NCBI RefSeq assembly: GCF_016892605.1
Contig: NZ_JAFEMV010000002.1
Span: forward strand, 496,001 to 560,000
Length of the DNA: 64,000 nucleotides
Direction: 5' to 3'
From: Desemzia sp. RIT 804
Lineage (GTDB): Bacteria > Bacillota > Bacilli > Lactobacillales > Carnobacteriaceae
Part shown: positions 15,703 to 25,386 of the stretch, one piece after another
Layout of the letters: every line of letters begins with the position of its first letter
Numbering within the stretch: position 1 is the stretch's first letter
Program-made: the position numbers and the translations under genes
The notes under the pieces: generated by a model
Told to the model about the DNA's origin: nothing
Seen by the model: only the letters and a program-made list of their open reading frames with translations
Databases searched by the model: none

Positions 15703-16179
15703 TCATTTGTTTTTTTCTTTCGCAAATGTTTCTATAATCGATAACAGTTCATTTTCTCCATCATTTGAAAATAAGTTATCCACTTCTATAACTGTAATAA
15801 TACTTCCCTCTATTCGGATAATGGCATGAATACTTTTCGTTTTCTTTTTGTTCGTATCACTATCCTTCGAGGAATGTAATTGTTGATCACTGAAATCTTG
15901 GACTGAAATCACATCATCCACGATCAGTCCGATTTTTTGTTTCTTCCAAAAAGCAACGATTACTTTTGTTTGTTCTGTTCGTTGGTAAGATTCGTTAAAC
16001 AATCGTTCGTTCATATCTACAATGGGAAGGACCTCGTCATTATATTCAATAACACCCTTAATGTAGTTTGATGTATCTGGAATCAGCGTTATATCTTCCA
16101 ATAATAAAATTCGTTCAGTAGCATCAATATTCATGGCAATTTTTTGATTGTTGCACATGAAAATAATGTGCTTTTCCAT
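15703..16179 (-). CDS. Second CheW-like coupling protein
   Basis: 158-residue CheW-domain protein (IKGVIEYNDEVLPIVDMNER, then KIGLIVDDVISVQDF), clearly diverged from the cheW at 9593 and with a Lys-rich insertion near residue 115 (DSDTNKKKTKS). It could be an alternative coupler for one of the receptors, or fill the role CheV has in Bacillus; no receiver domain is attached. It lies directly downstream of the MCP genes and upstream of cheD. AGGTGA precedes the ATG. Confidence 0.82.
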   Translation of the reverse strand: MEKHIIFMCNNQKIAMNIDATERILLLEDITLIPDTSNYIKGVIEYNDEVLPIVDMNERLFNESYQRTEQTKVIVAFWKKQKIGLIVDDVISVQDFSDQQLHSSKDSDTNKKKTKSIHAIIRIEGSIITVIEVDNLFSNDGENELLSIIETFAKEKNK

Positions 16180-16219
16180 AGATTCACCTGCTTTCTTAAA
16201 TGGCTATGTAAGCCAATCA

Positions 16220-16262
16220 TTCACCGATTTTGCTTCTACATACAAGAAGAAGCGAAATCTAT
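16220..16262 (-). other. Hairpin after the MCP gene
   Basis: Inverted repeat GATTT-GCTTCT/AGAAGC-AAATC in the 138-bp gap between the MCP at 16318 and the CheW-like gene. No U-run follows on the minus strand, so a processing or stability structure is more likely than a terminator. Confidence 0.4.
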
Positions 16263-16317
16263 GAATGTCTTAACGCCTTATCTTACGCTCTATTTAAACG
16301 CTTTGTGTAAGTCAGCT

Positions 16318-18531
16318 TTATATTCCTTCTAGAGATAGGTCACTTGTTTCATCTAGGATCTCATTACCTTTATTAAGTGTATCTTGATTATCGTCTTGTA
16401 AATTGAATTGATTGGCAACTTCGCTTAGCTCTCCAGCTACTTTTTCTAAGTCTGTAATGTGAGCACTAAATTCTTCCATTGTAGCCAGTATTTCTTCAGC
16501 ATTTGCGGAAACTTCTTCTGTCCCTGCAGAATTTTCTTCAGCTGAAGCAGCAATGTTTTCAATCGAAAGCACCACTTCATCTTTTTTAGCAAAGATGATT
16601 TCGTTCAATTCAGTGACACTGCTGATATCTTGCAACAATAGATCCATTTCGTCTGTAACTGTGTTAGCTGCATCAATGGCTTGATCTATAAACGCAGTTT
16701 GTTTCTCACTGCCTTCATTCGTATCTTGTACTTTTTCTACCATGTCTTTAGATTTACGTTGAATGGTTCCAATAATTTGACTGATTTCTTTGGTTGAAGA
16801 AGCACTTTTTTCAGCTAATTTCCGAACTTCATCAGCTACAACTGCAAAACCTTTTCCAGCTTCCCCTGCTCGAGCTGCTTCGATCGCTGCATTTAAAGCT
16901 AGCAAGTTAGTTTGCTTAGAGATGTCACGAATAACTTGGACGATTTTGTCCACGTTTTGGATCTCAATGTTAACGTTATCGATGTTCTCTTTTAAATTCA
17001 TCAGCATAGCAATAGTTCCTTGCCAATTTTCATAAACATAGAACAGCTTTTCACTACTATTCATATTGGCGTCAGAAGTATCGTCTGTATGAGCTTTCAT
17101 ATTTCCTAGACTAACTTCGATTTGATTGAACACATCCACTAATTCATTCATTTTTTCAGCTGTAATAGCTGTATCTTGTGTTTGTAAACCAGTTGCTTCA
17201 GCAATTCCTGTAATCGTTTCTGAAACTTCTTCCGTAGCAGAAGAAGTTTGTTTAGAAATCTCTTGCATGGTTTCCGTCATATCCGCCAATAGGATGCTGT
17301 CTTGTTGGATTTGACCAACTGTTTGGTTAAATCCCGCAGCCATTTCATTAAAATGATACGCAATTTGTCCAAATTCATTGCTGTCGTCACTTATTGTTGT
17401 GAATTTGAATTCTTTTTTCCATTTGAACAGCTTGCTTTCAAATTGGTAACCAAGATCTTCTACAGTCAAGCGAGTAGTCAAGTCTCCATTTTTTAATTTA
17501 TCAAATGCTTGAGCAAATAGAGATGTGATACGTGTCAGATATTTTGCAACCAATAAGGCGATTATTAAAGCTAGAATGATCCCAATGATCGTTAAAATTA
17601 TAATCAGCTTTACAGTAGTTGTTTTTTCTGGTGTCATTTCATCTTTTTCAACGATTGAATAAATAGATAATCCCAATGTAGGCAGTTTTTGGAAGTAAGC
17701 ATCTATTTCGTCATTGTTTTGATTGTCAACGAAACCACTTTCTTCGTACGCTGCAGTAAATAATGGATCATTCAAGATTGATGCATCTACTTCTGAAGCT
17801 TTTTGAGACATAAATACTTTTCCGGTCTGGTCTACTACAAAGAAATAACCTGTATTTCCAACATTCATATTAGAAACTGTGTCATTAAAGTCATTCAATA
17901 CCAAATCAAACGCCAACACACCCATTAAAGTACCACCTTGGTAAATGGCTTTAGAAGCAGTTAGGATTTGTTCTGAAGTCGCAGTATTAGTATAAGGCGC
18001 ACTCCAGTATATTTTTCCTTTGCTGTCTAATGCGCCTGTATACCACTCACGAGTCGTAGGATCGTAATTTTCATATACTCCAGTTGTCGTTGCTATGATT
18101 TCATGTTCCACAGGAGCATACAAAGCTGTTCCAATATTGCTATTTGTTGATTGGATCATATTTAAATTATTCCAAATGTCAGAACGTACTGTATCATCCT
18201 CAGCTATTTGCCAAAAAGCTTCTTCTTTAGATAGTATGTCTAAACTTTTTTCCATCGATTTAGCTGTGCCTTCTAATTCTTTAGCCAAAATAGTCGTCAT
18301 ATCTTTTTCATTAGCTTCTATACGTTCAGCCAATAATTTATTCGAACTGTTTAAGGACAATCCTAAAGCAATTAAAACCGGCACTACAACTAGTGCTATA
18401 ATCAGAGTAATTACAGGATACTTAATGCTTTTTTTCCGTTTGCCTCCTGTAATATCACTCTTTTTAAATCGAATCGTTTTTAGTTTTCTCCATATCTGAT
18501 TTACTGTATCCCCAAATCTTTCAGCCATCAT
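16318..18531 (-). CDS. Methyl-accepting chemotaxis protein with dCache sensor
   Basis: Membrane chemoreceptor of 737 residues. A basic cytoplasmic N-terminus precedes TM1 (about 39-61). The extracellular region, about 62-305, has a Cache pattern ([35 protein letters not shown]). TM2 is about 308-335, followed by HAMP and a long helical signalling domain with the invariant tip [18 protein letters not shown]. Ligand is unknown; dCache receptors often bind amino acids or organic acids. It lies 99 bp after the second MCP and probably shares its transcript. Confidence 0.93.
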   Translation of the reverse strand: MMAERFGDTVNQIWRKLKTIRFKKSDITGGKRKKSIKYPVITLIIALVVVPVLIALGLSLNSSNKLLAERIEANEKDMTTILAKELEGTAKSMEKSLDILSKEEAFWQIAEDDTVRSDIWNNLNMIQSTNSNIGTALYAPVEHEIIATTTGVYENYDPTTREWYTGALDSKGKIYWSAPYTNTATSEQILTASKAIYQGGTLMGVLAFDLVLNDFNDTVSNMNVGNTGYFFVVDQTGKVFMSQKASEVDASILNDPLFTAAYEESGFVDNQNNDEIDAYFQKLPTLGLSIYSIVEKDEMTPEKTTTVKLIIILTIIGIILALIIALLVAKYLTRITSLFAQAFDKLKNGDLTTRLTVEDLGYQFESKLFKWKKEFKFTTISDDSNEFGQIAYHFNEMAAGFNQTVGQIQQDSILLADMTETMQEISKQTSSATEEVSETITGIAEATGLQTQDTAITAEKMNELVDVFNQIEVSLGNMKAHTDDTSDANMNSSEKLFYVYENWQGTIAMLMNLKENIDNVNIEIQNVDKIVQVIRDISKQTNLLALNAAIEAARAGEAGKGFAVVADEVRKLAEKSASSTKEISQIIGTIQRKSKDMVEKVQDTNEGSEKQTAFIDQAIDAANTVTDEMDLLLQDISSVTELNEIIFAKKDEVVLSIENIAASAEENSAGTEEVSANAEEILATMEEFSAHITDLEKVAGELSEVANQFNLQDDNQDTLNKGNEILDETSDLSLEGI

Positions 18532-18630
18532 TTATTCCCCTTCAACTATAATGTCACTACCTGCAAAAGTTCCTTCTAGTCTAAACACTAAGAAACCTGC
18601 TGTTCTATCTTGTAATTGAGAATAAAAATC

Positions 18631-20397
18631 TTATTCTGCTGATAATTTAAAATGTTGCACTAATCCATTTAGTTCTTCAGCTAGTTCTGAAACTTGCACA
18701 GCACTGGCCGATACTTCGTCCATTGATCCTGAAATTTCTTGTGAAGCAGCAGATGTTTCTTCTACTCCAGCAGCAGATTCTTCTGAAACAGATGCAATAT
18801 CTCCAATAGAAACATCCATTTCTTTACTATAGGCTAGAATATCTTCTAAATTAGCAGTGATTTTATTTACTCCGCTTGTAATATGTGAGATTTCGGCATT
18901 GATCGAACTTAACATTGTTCCTGTTTGTTTGATTTGCGCGGTACCTTCAGTTACTTCTCTGTATCCGCTGCTTAAAGAATCCATTACATCAAAAGATTCG
19001 TTTTGAATCGTTTGGACAAAGTTGGTAATGTCTTTCACTGAATTAGAAGTTTGTTCCGCTAATTTACGGACTTCATCTGCTACTACGGCAAATCCTTTAC
19101 CATGCTCCCCTGCGCGCGCTGCTTCAATAGCTGCGTTCAGAGCTAATAAGTTCGTTTGATCCGCTACATCTTTGATGACTTCTACCAATTTAGAAATTTC
19201 GTTGGTTTGAGTGTTCAACCCAAACATTTTTTCAACGGCTTGACTTACTACATTGTCAATTTTAGTCATTTGCTCTGTTGAAGTATTCATCATGTTTTGC
19301 CCGCTTGTAGACATTTCCAAGATATGAGCTGATTTCGTTTTCGCCTCACTGCTGGTTTCATTAGCATCTTCAACGATTTTCACAAATGAATCCATCATTA
19401 CGGCTAGTTCAGAAGCTGTTTCTGCTTGTGTTTCTGATCCTGAAGCCATTTCTTGCATCGTTGTCGCAATTTGCTCAGCACCACTTTTAACTTCTAAAGT
19501 AGCTTGAGTCAATTCTTCACTGTGGCTAGAAGTGGTTGCAGAAATCGCGCTTGCTTCTTTCAGTACTTCCGCTGTTTGAATACTCATTTCATTAGCTGCT
19601 GCCATTAATTCTCCGAGTTCATCTTGGGACGTAACTGCTAATGGTTCAGAGCTTAAATCCCCTGCTGCCATAATTTGCATGCGTTCTTTTAATTGTATAA
19701 TAGGTTTCGAGATTCTATTAGAGACAAGCAATGCTGTCCCAACTCCTAAGACGATTGTAAGAACAGCTACAATCACTAAGTTGGTCACCATTCTAACGCC
19801 AGATGTCTTAACCTCTTGAGCTACTTTTTGAATCTCTTCTTCTCGGTTTGCTGATAATGCATTAAAGGATTGAATTAATTCGTCTCCTCTGGGAATAACT
19901 TCATTAAGCATTGTCATATTAGCAAATGCAAAATTATTTCCTGCCATAGCTTCAATGACTTTATCTGTATATGTTCCCCATTCAATTTTGCGATCAATAA
20001 TGGCTTGCGCCTCTGCTGAGTTTGAATGGCTTAAAAAATCAGTTTCTAGAGCAATGCTTTCATCAATTCGAGAATTGAAGGTCTCTAAATAGTCTTCATC
20101 TTTTGAAATAATGTAAGCTTGCAGCAAATTCATACGTTCCGCCATATTGTTGGCTAGTTTTTCATCTAAAATCAGCAACTCCATATCATCTACTAATACT
20201 TTTTCTACTGTGTTATTTTGACGAGTGACACTAAATAAATTAATTCCGCTACCTATAAGCACCAATAATATAATGATCCCAAAATTTAATAACATTTTCC
20301 CTTTGATTGTTTTTGCATTAAACTTGTCTTTTAAATTCATTGATCGTTTTTTTACATTGTCTAAGCTTGTTTCATTTAAATTATTTGTCGTTTCCAT
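18631..20397 (-). CDS. Methyl-accepting chemotaxis protein with 4-helix-bundle sensor
   Basis: 588-residue receptor. The N-terminal about 34 residues are cytoplasmic, TM1 is about 35-56 ([20 protein letters not shown]), a mostly helical extracellular domain of about 145 residues suggests a 4HB_MCP sensor, and TM2 is about 203-225. HAMP ([15 protein letters not shown]) and a signalling domain with [18 protein letters not shown] follow. Ligand is unknown. A sigma-D type promoter at 20509-20535 and GAGGGAAAG before the ATG make this the likely first gene of the long MCP-che transcript. Confidence 0.93.
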   Translation of the reverse strand: METTNNLNETSLDNVKKRSMNLKDKFNAKTIKGKMLLNFGIIILLVLIGSGINLFSVTRQNNTVEKVLVDDMELLILDEKLANNMAERMNLLQAYIISKDEDYLETFNSRIDESIALETDFLSHSNSAEAQAIIDRKIEWGTYTDKVIEAMAGNNFAFANMTMLNEVIPRGDELIQSFNALSANREEEIQKVAQEVKTSGVRMVTNLVIVAVLTIVLGVGTALLVSNRISKPIIQLKERMQIMAAGDLSSEPLAVTSQDELGELMAAANEMSIQTAEVLKEASAISATTSSHSEELTQATLEVKSGAEQIATTMQEMASGSETQAETASELAVMMDSFVKIVEDANETSSEAKTKSAHILEMSTSGQNMMNTSTEQMTKIDNVVSQAVEKMFGLNTQTNEISKLVEVIKDVADQTNLLALNAAIEAARAGEHGKGFAVVADEVRKLAEQTSNSVKDITNFVQTIQNESFDVMDSLSSGYREVTEGTAQIKQTGTMLSSINAEISHITSGVNKITANLEDILAYSKEMDVSIGDIASVSEESAAGVEETSAASQEISGSMDEVSASAVQVSELAEELNGLVQHFKLSAE

Positions 20398-20508
20398 TTT
20401 TACTTTCCCTCACTTTTCCTATGTATATCTGTTTTTTCAGCTTCAGTAATTCTTTTTGTATATTCCCCCTTATTTTTTGAAGCTAATTCATTTTTATCGC
20501 TGTAGTCC

Positions 20509-20535
20509 ATATCGGAAAAAAACAGCCTAAATTAA
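20509..20535 (-). promoter_or_regulatory. Sigma-D type promoter of the MCP/che region
   Basis: Minus-strand TTAAT, 15 bases, CCGATAT, 112 bases upstream of the MCP ATG. It has the same core and spacing as the four flagellar promoters in the window. Confidence 0.75.
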
Positions 20536-20682
20536 GGAAAATAATGTGAATACTTTGTCACATTTTTGCATGACCGATTTTTATTTGCTCCACATTCTAT
20601 TTGTATTTAAATTGGTAAACTGGATGCTTTCTTGTATACTAAAATTATTGTATTTATCGGATAGAAAGGGTGTGTGCTAGTG

Positions 20683-21129
20683 ATGCACATTTATATTGAT
20701 GCTGATGCGAGTCCAGTAAAAAACATTGTGATTGAAGAAGGTGTAAAACGTGGTCTACCAGTCACCTTAGTAACAAGTATTTCTCATTATTCTACCGCTG
20801 AATATCCACCAGGAGTTCAAACAGTTTATGTGGACACAGGGGCTGAAGCTGCTGATTATCGAATTATGCAGCTTGTGAAAAAAGAGGATTTGTTGATTAC
20901 CCAAGACTATGGTCTAGCTTCTTTGTGTTTAGCAAAAGGGTGTCTGGTTTTACACCATACGGGTTTCCGTTATACTGTTGAAAATATTGATCAACTGTTA
21001 CAGTCTCGTTACTTGAGCGCTATGGTTCGAAAAAGCGGCAAACGAACTAAAGGCCCCAAACCGTTTACCAATGAAGATCGAGACAAATTTAGAGAGTCGC
21101 TAAAAACTGTTTTAGATTCTGAGGAATAA
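20683..21129 (+). CDS. YaiI/YqxD family protein (UPF0178, DUF188)
   Basis: About 148-residue conserved protein of the UPF0178 family, with the conserved opening [11 protein letters not shown], the [12 protein letters not shown] motif and [12 protein letters not shown]. The C-terminal basic tail [18 protein letters not shown] is also conserved. Its fold resembles PIN/NYN-like nucleases, but the activity is not established. In-frame GTG codons at 20674 and 20680 compete with the ATG at 20683; AGAAAGGG at 20662-20670 fits either later start. First plus-strand gene after the motility block. Confidence 0.85.
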   Translation: MHIYIDADASPVKNIVIEEGVKRGLPVTLVTSISHYSTAEYPPGVQTVYVDTGAEAADYRIMQLVKKEDLLITQDYGLASLCLAKGCLVLHHTGFRYTVENIDQLLQSRYLSAMVRKSGKRTKGPKPFTNEDRDKFRESLKTVLDSEE

Positions 21130-21131
21130 AA

Positions 21132-21311
21132 AAAAGAAGCAAGTGATTTCTGTGCTGTCCCTAAAAATTAAATTTTTTTTATTATGTAGTCAATCCTGAC
21201 TAGTATAAACTGCAGCGTGCTCGTTGGTAATAAGGTTAATAAACTTTTTCAGGAGTGCGCTATGTTCTATGTGAAAGAGGTTTGAACATCAAGGCGGTTT
21301 TTTCCTTGATG
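21132..21311. other. Intergenic, one hairpin only
   Basis: Between the YqxD-like gene and the possible IS remnant. Apart from a hairpin TTTGAACATCAAGG/CCTTGATGTTCAAA whose left arm is at about 21281-21294, nothing recognisable is present. Confidence 0.4.
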
Positions 21312-21431
21312 TTCAAATGTAAATTTTCTTGACCACTTGCAATTTAAACTTATCGGTATAAGTTTCCATAAAAATACTCCCCTTTAGAATAGTCACAGTT
21401 TTTTTATTTACTGTGTCTACCTAAAAGGGAG
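21312..21431 (-). pseudogene. Possible remnant of an IS3-type transposase start
   Basis: On the minus strand an ATG (21369) preceded by AAAGGGGAG opens an 18-codon frame reading YTDKFKLQVVKKI before a stop. This resembles the first residues of IS3/IS150-group OrfA proteins. Upstream lies a 22-bp imperfect inverted repeat, CTCCCCTTTAG...CACAGT with ACTGTG...CTAAAAGGGAG (21377-21431). Downstream a 14-bp perfect hairpin (about 21281-21317) ends the remnant. No other transposase sequence was found, so this is a guess from a very short match. Confidence 0.3.
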
Positions 21432-21478
21432 CTTATCTAACTTTTTGAGGTCGCTTTCTTTCTCGCTGACACCTTTTT

Positions 21479-22129
21479 TTATCTTGGAGTCCCAAATATT
21501 TGAGTGGAATAAAGAATATCTCCATCGTAATGAATACCGATTCCTACTTCTTCAAATTCTGGTTTGATCATATTTTCGTAATGCCCTTCACTGTTCTTCC
21601 AACCATTAAAAATGACTTCAGCCATGCCAAGTTCATCTAAATAATAAGTTGCCATAGCTAAATTTTCTCCAGCTAATCGATAATTGTATTCATGTCCAGA
21701 TTCTTCTAAAACGGTAAAAGGATCACTACCATCTGGACGAGTATGTTCAAACAGTTCTTCTGTTTCAAGAGCTCGTTGATCCGCAGCTAATTTCAACTGC
21801 TGATTTTTTGTTACCTGCTGAACGCCTACTTCACTTCTTAATTCATTGAGCAATTCAAATATCCGATTTTCGATAATGTTATAATCGATTTCATCAGAAC
21901 TGTTTTCAGTTACTGCTTCTTCTTCATTCTCAGTCATTGTATTGTTTTTTTCTTCAGGCAGATCTACTTGCATACCTATGTTTGATTCATCAGGGACAGG
22001 GATCAAATCAACTACGTCATACAACAAATTCCCCACTTGGGTTCCATCTAATATATTGGTCGCTGCTAGCCAAAATCCGAACATTATCGAAACTAAAACG
22101 GTAACGATAAAACCTAATAGTTTTGTCAT
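21479..22129 (-). CDS. Membrane-anchored CAP/SCP-domain protein (YkwD-like)
   Basis: 216 residues: an N-terminal hydrophobic segment (LLGFIVTVLVSIMFGFWLA) acting as signal anchor, an acidic linker about 45-75, and a CAP domain from about 80 to the end. Family features include LLNELRSEVGVQQV, LFEHTRPDGSDPF, AGENLAMA and GWKNSEGHYENMI. Exported CAP proteins of Firmicutes are of uncertain function. AGAGAGGAAG precedes the ATG. No obvious operon partner. Confidence 0.88.
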   Translation of the reverse strand: MTKLLGFIVTVLVSIMFGFWLAATNILDGTQVGNLLYDVVDLIPVPDESNIGMQVDLPEEKNNTMTENEEEAVTENSSDEIDYNIIENRIFELLNELRSEVGVQQVTKNQQLKLAADQRALETEELFEHTRPDGSDPFTVLEESGHEYNYRLAGENLAMATYYLDELGMAEVIFNGWKNSEGHYENMIKPEFEEVGIGIHYDGDILYSTQIFGTPR

Positions 22130-22268
22130 CTTAGCTTCCTCTCTATTTTTTCTAGTAAATTGTTTTGCTTAATCATATTATAACAAATATTTGCCTTTCT
22201 AAATGTGAACAATTTTTTTGGCAAAAATAATCATCCACAATAAGAGAAAGAAAATTCAGATTTATACG

Positions 22269-22298
22269 CAAAAAAACCACCCTTATCTATCAGAGTGG
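22269..22298 (-). terminator. Terminator of the NCS2 permease
   Basis: Minus-strand stem CCACTCT/AGGGTGG (one G-U pair) followed by a run of seven T. It lies just beyond repeat copy B, repeating the gene-repeat-terminator order seen after fliY. Confidence 0.6.
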
Positions 22299-22333
22299 CT
22301 GGCTAAATAAAATATAATGGTTCTTCATCATGT

Positions 22334-22562
22334 AACGTTGGTAGAGTCTCTAAGTTGCTTAAACACTAACTTCTAGAAATTACCGGAGGAATCGGGTGTG
22401 TTGGTAGCCTTGTAAATGATGCAATGTGAATTACAAAGCGTTGGCGCTTCAGCGCTTACGTTTTGTTTGAAGCTGGCAAGCTTGGAGACCTTGGCTCCAA
22501 GCGTTCCCATGGCTCTCACCAAGCAACACCGATTCCTTCAGTGGTTTCTTTACCAACGCTAT
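22334..22562. repeat. Structured dispersed repeat, copy B
   Basis: Homologous to copy A over its length, sharing CACTAACTTCTAGAAAT, AGGAATCG, GCGCTTCAGCG and TCCCATGGCT. Arms: CGTTGGTA/TACCAACG, GGAATCGG/CCGATTCC, a CGCTTCAGCG hairpin at 22445-22454 and an apical hairpin GCTTGGAG/CTCCAAGC at 22480-22502. The apical stem differs from copy A with pairing kept. It lies in the presumed 3' UTR of the NCS2 permease, same orientation as copy A. Confidence 0.8.
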
Positions 22563-22582
22563 AAAATAGATATCCAAAATAA

Positions 22583-23947
22583 TTAGTCTTCTTTTAAAAG
22601 AATATTCAATACTAAAGCAACGATAGTTCCAGCTGAAATTCCTGAAGAGAACAATCCTCCAAGAATACCAGGTAATCCTGCAACTACTTCCGGTCTAAAG
22701 GCAACCCCTAGGCCGACTCCGATTGCAGAAGACACAATCAGTAAATTGCGGTTGTTCATTTTGACCCGAGAAAGAGATTTGATACCAGCTCCTGCAACAG
22801 TTCCGAACATTAAAATTCCGGCTCCACCTAAGACAGGCATTGGCATAATAGACACTAACGTAGCGAATTTAGGGAAGAAACTCATTAGAATCAATATAAA
22901 TCCAGCAGCAATTGCTACAGTACGAGAAGCATTTCGAGTTAAAGGAATCAAACCAGCATTCTGACTGAAAGTAGCAACCGGTCCAGAGCCTAGAGCTGGT
23001 CCAATGAATGAACCGACTCCATCTGCACGAACTCCATTTGCGATGTCCTCATCAGATAATTTTGTTTGAGTCACTTCACCAATAGTTTGCATAACCCCAA
23101 CCGTTTCAATAACAGTAACTAAATAACCTGCTAAAAATGGAATAGCAAATTTAATATCAAATGAAATTCCAAATTTGAACAATTGTGGAAAAGCGAACCA
23201 ATTAGCTTGAGCTATTTGAGAAAAATCTACCATTCCAAGCGGGATACAAACGACATACCCTACTAAGATACCAATCAAAACAGCAGCTGGTGCAACACGT
23301 TGACCACCGTAATGATTGATAGCCAGAATAATCAAAAACACAAGAGTTGCAATAATGAGGTTAAATGGATCACCGTAACTTGCAGCGCCGACACCACCAC
23401 CAACCCATTCAAATGCAACTGGCATAAGAGTCATCCCCATCAGAGCAATGACCGATCCGGTTACAACAGGAGGGAAAAATTTCATTAACGGTTTGACGAA
23501 ATAACTAAGACCAATTTCTAGTAGAGCTCCCATCATTGTTCCGCCTAAATAACCTGCAATCCCGCCGCCCATCGTATTGATGACTGCATTTGCTGGGCCG
23601 ACAAAACCAAAGTCAGTTCCCATGATCGTTGGTACTCCAGCTCCTACTCTAAATTGTTTAGGTCCGAAGCCTTTTGATTGAATAATGGAAACAATACCAG
23701 AAACTAATAAGGCAGCACTGATCATGTACGCTGTATCTGTAACACCAAAGCCAGCGATTCCGGCAATAACTAACGGTACAGCTACTAACCCTCCAAAAGC
23801 TGTTAATACATTTTGAAAACCTAAGAGAGTCGTAGTTACAAAATCGGGTTTATCATCAATACCATAATTTAAAGTTAAACTGTCATCTTGTTCCTTTAAG
23901 TTTTCCACTCTTGTGCTGACTACTGGACGCTGCATTTTTTCTTCCAC
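22583..23947 (-). CDS. NCS2-family uracil/xanthine permease
   Basis: Nucleobase:cation symporter of the NCS2 (UraA/PbuX) family, 454 residues and about 12-14 membrane segments. Characteristic stretches are TTLLGFQNVLTAFGG, the SGIVSIIQSKGFGPKQFRVGAG region, GSVIALMG, and the QNAGLIPLTRNASR signature of the C-terminal half. Longer in-frame ATG starts exist, but AGGAGG six bases before the GTG at 23947 decides the start. The sigma-A promoter and ACGAAC sites upstream suggest purine control, favouring a xanthine/uric acid-type substrate; uracil is not excluded. Single-gene unit. Confidence 0.88.
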   Translation of the reverse strand: MEEKMQRPVVSTRVENLKEQDDSLTLNYGIDDKPDFVTTTLLGFQNVLTAFGGLVAVPLVIAGIAGFGVTDTAYMISAALLVSGIVSIIQSKGFGPKQFRVGAGVPTIMGTDFGFVGPANAVINTMGGGIAGYLGGTMMGALLEIGLSYFVKPLMKFFPPVVTGSVIALMGMTLMPVAFEWVGGGVGAASYGDPFNLIIATLVFLIILAINHYGGQRVAPAAVLIGILVGYVVCIPLGMVDFSQIAQANWFAFPQLFKFGISFDIKFAIPFLAGYLVTVIETVGVMQTIGEVTQTKLSDEDIANGVRADGVGSFIGPALGSGPVATFSQNAGLIPLTRNASRTVAIAAGFILILMSFFPKFATLVSIMPMPVLGGAGILMFGTVAGAGIKSLSRVKMNNRNLLIVSSAIGVGLGVAFRPEVVAGLPGILGGLFSSGISAGTIVALVLNILLKED

Positions 23948-23966
23948 GTTAATCCTCCTGTTTTTA

Positions 23967-24065
23967 ACGAACATTTTTTTAATACAAATATTAAATAGTT
24001 CGTTTATTAATGTGATAAAGTCATTATAATCTTCTAGTTCAGAATTGTAAAGCAATTTAACGAAC
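23967..24065. promoter_or_regulatory. PurBox-like sites upstream of the permease
   Basis: Three ACGAAC cores: 23967-23972, the inverted GTTCGT at 23998-24003, and 24060-24065 beside the -35. The plus-strand context TTAACGAACATTTTT is repeated exactly at the first and third. They resemble Firmicutes PurR operators (core CGAAC) but carry A rather than C before CGAAC, so PurR binding is inference. No purine riboswitch core was recognised. Confidence 0.45.
24023..24051 (-). promoter_or_regulatory. Sigma-A promoter of the NCS2 permease
   Basis: Minus-strand TTTACA, 17 bases, TATAAT, lying between the PurBox-like sites. Confidence 0.7.
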
Positions 24066-24166
24066 ATTTTTCTAATGTTTGTTTTTAAACGTTCAGCTTT
24101 CGTGTTTTCCCCTTTCCTTCATCTTTTTTTAAAGATACAACCTTTCTTATTCTTTTTAAAATTTGA

Positions 24167-24221
24167 TTGAGGTCATTTTATTGTTGTGGTAAACTGTATG
24201 TGCGGTTTGGAAACGCTTTCT
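24167..24221 (+). promoter_or_regulatory. Promoter with CcpA cre site for the Ldh_2-malic enzyme pair
   Basis: TTGAGG (24167-24172), 17 bases, TAAACT (24190-24195). A cre-like sequence TGGAAACGCTTTCT (24208-24221) matches the CcpA consensus except at its last base and covers the start of the transcript, which predicts catabolite repression. Confidence 0.65.
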
Positions 24222-24269
24222 ATATTTTTGATTGCTCGTTAATTCACATAAAATAAAGGAGGAATTACA

Positions 24270-25376
24270 ATGTCGAATTATTTAGAATGGGATTTTTTGA
24301 CTGATTTTGTTGAAAAAGCCTTTGTTTCTTATGGAGTACCGGAAGAAGATGCTAAGATTTGCACGGATGTCTTGTTGCAGTCGGATAAAAAAGGGATTGA
24401 AAGTCATGGCGTAAATCGGTTTAAACCGATTTACATAGATCGGATAAAAGATGGCGTACAAAATCCTATCACAAATTTTGAAATTTTACGTGAAACACCT
24501 ACTACTGCTGTGGTTGACGGTCACGACGGAATGGGACAAGTTATTGGGTATCGTTCCATGAAAATGGCTATCGAAAAAGCTAAAAAATATGGTATGGGAA
24601 TGGTTGCTGTACGTAATTCAACTCATTATGGAATTGCAGGTTACCATACGGATATGGCTGCAGATGCTGGTTGTATCGGTATGTCCGGTACAAACGCTCG
24701 TCCCTCTATCGCACCTACTTTTGGTGTTGAAAATAAATTAGGAACCAATCCTTTAACTGTCAGTTTCCCGACAGACGAACCTTTCCCATTCTCCTTAGAT
24801 TGTGCGACTTCTATTATACAAAGAGGAAAAATAGAATTGTACGCACGTGAAGGGAAAGATACTCCAGCTGGCACAGTTATTGGACGTGACGGATCTGCTC
24901 TGACTGATTCTCACCAAATTTTGCACGACTTGCAATCCGGTGAAGCTGCCTTAGCTCCATTAGGTGGCATCGGCGAAGAATTATCTGGTTACAAAGGTTA
25001 TGGGTATGCAACTATTGTGGAAGTATTATCTGCTGCTTTGCAACAAGGAAATTACTTGAGCATGTTGTCAGGAATCGGTGAAAACGGTGAAAAAACTAAG
25101 TTCCATTTAGGCCATTTCTTTATCGCTATTGATACAGAAGCTTTTATGGGATTGGATAGTTTCAAAAAAACTGCCGGTGATATCATGCGCGAGCTGCGTT
25201 CTTCCCAAAAAGCTCCTGGAGCAGAACGCATTTACACAGCTGGAGAAAAAGAGTATTTGATTTGGCAAGAAAGAGAAAAAACGGGTTTACCTGTGAACGA
25301 ATCTGTTCAAAAGGAACTACTTGCTATTCGAGATGATGCTGGCCTTGCCGATTTCCGTTTCCCATTTGAAGATTGA
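24270..25376 (+). CDS. Ldh_2 family NAD(P)-dependent dehydrogenase (malate/lactate type)
   Basis: 368-residue member of the malate/L-lactate/ureidoglycolate dehydrogenase (Ldh_2) family, unrelated in fold to classical LDH. Signatures are ADDKKGIESHGVNR-like DKKGIESHGVNRFKP, AVRNSTHYGIAGYHTDMA, GTNPLTVSFP and YKGYGYATIVEVLS. Substrate among 2-oxo/2-hydroxy acids cannot be read from sequence. The directly following malic enzyme makes malate/oxaloacetate attractive. AAAGGAGG precedes the ATG; cre-controlled promoter upstream. Confidence 0.86.
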   Translation: MSNYLEWDFLTDFVEKAFVSYGVPEEDAKICTDVLLQSDKKGIESHGVNRFKPIYIDRIKDGVQNPITNFEILRETPTTAVVDGHDGMGQVIGYRSMKMAIEKAKKYGMGMVAVRNSTHYGIAGYHTDMAADAGCIGMSGTNARPSIAPTFGVENKLGTNPLTVSFPTDEPFPFSLDCATSIIQRGKIELYAREGKDTPAGTVIGRDGSALTDSHQILHDLQSGEAALAPLGGIGEELSGYKGYGYATIVEVLSAALQQGNYLSMLSGIGENGEKTKFHLGHFFIAIDTEAFMGLDSFKKTAGDIMRELRSSQKAPGAERIYTAGEKEYLIWQEREKTGLPVNESVQKELLAIRDDAGLADFRFPFED

Positions 25377-25386
25377 GGTGACACTG

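Noticed and set aside
20641..20665. Sixth sigma-D promoter (ATCGG near the YqxD-like gene)
   Set aside because: The core would read on the minus strand, but the required TTAAT 15 bases away is absent and the gene is on the plus strand.
23948..24022. Purine riboswitch in front of the NCS2 permease
   Set aside because: The conserved purine-aptamer loops and P1 pairing were not found; only ACGAAC boxes are visible.
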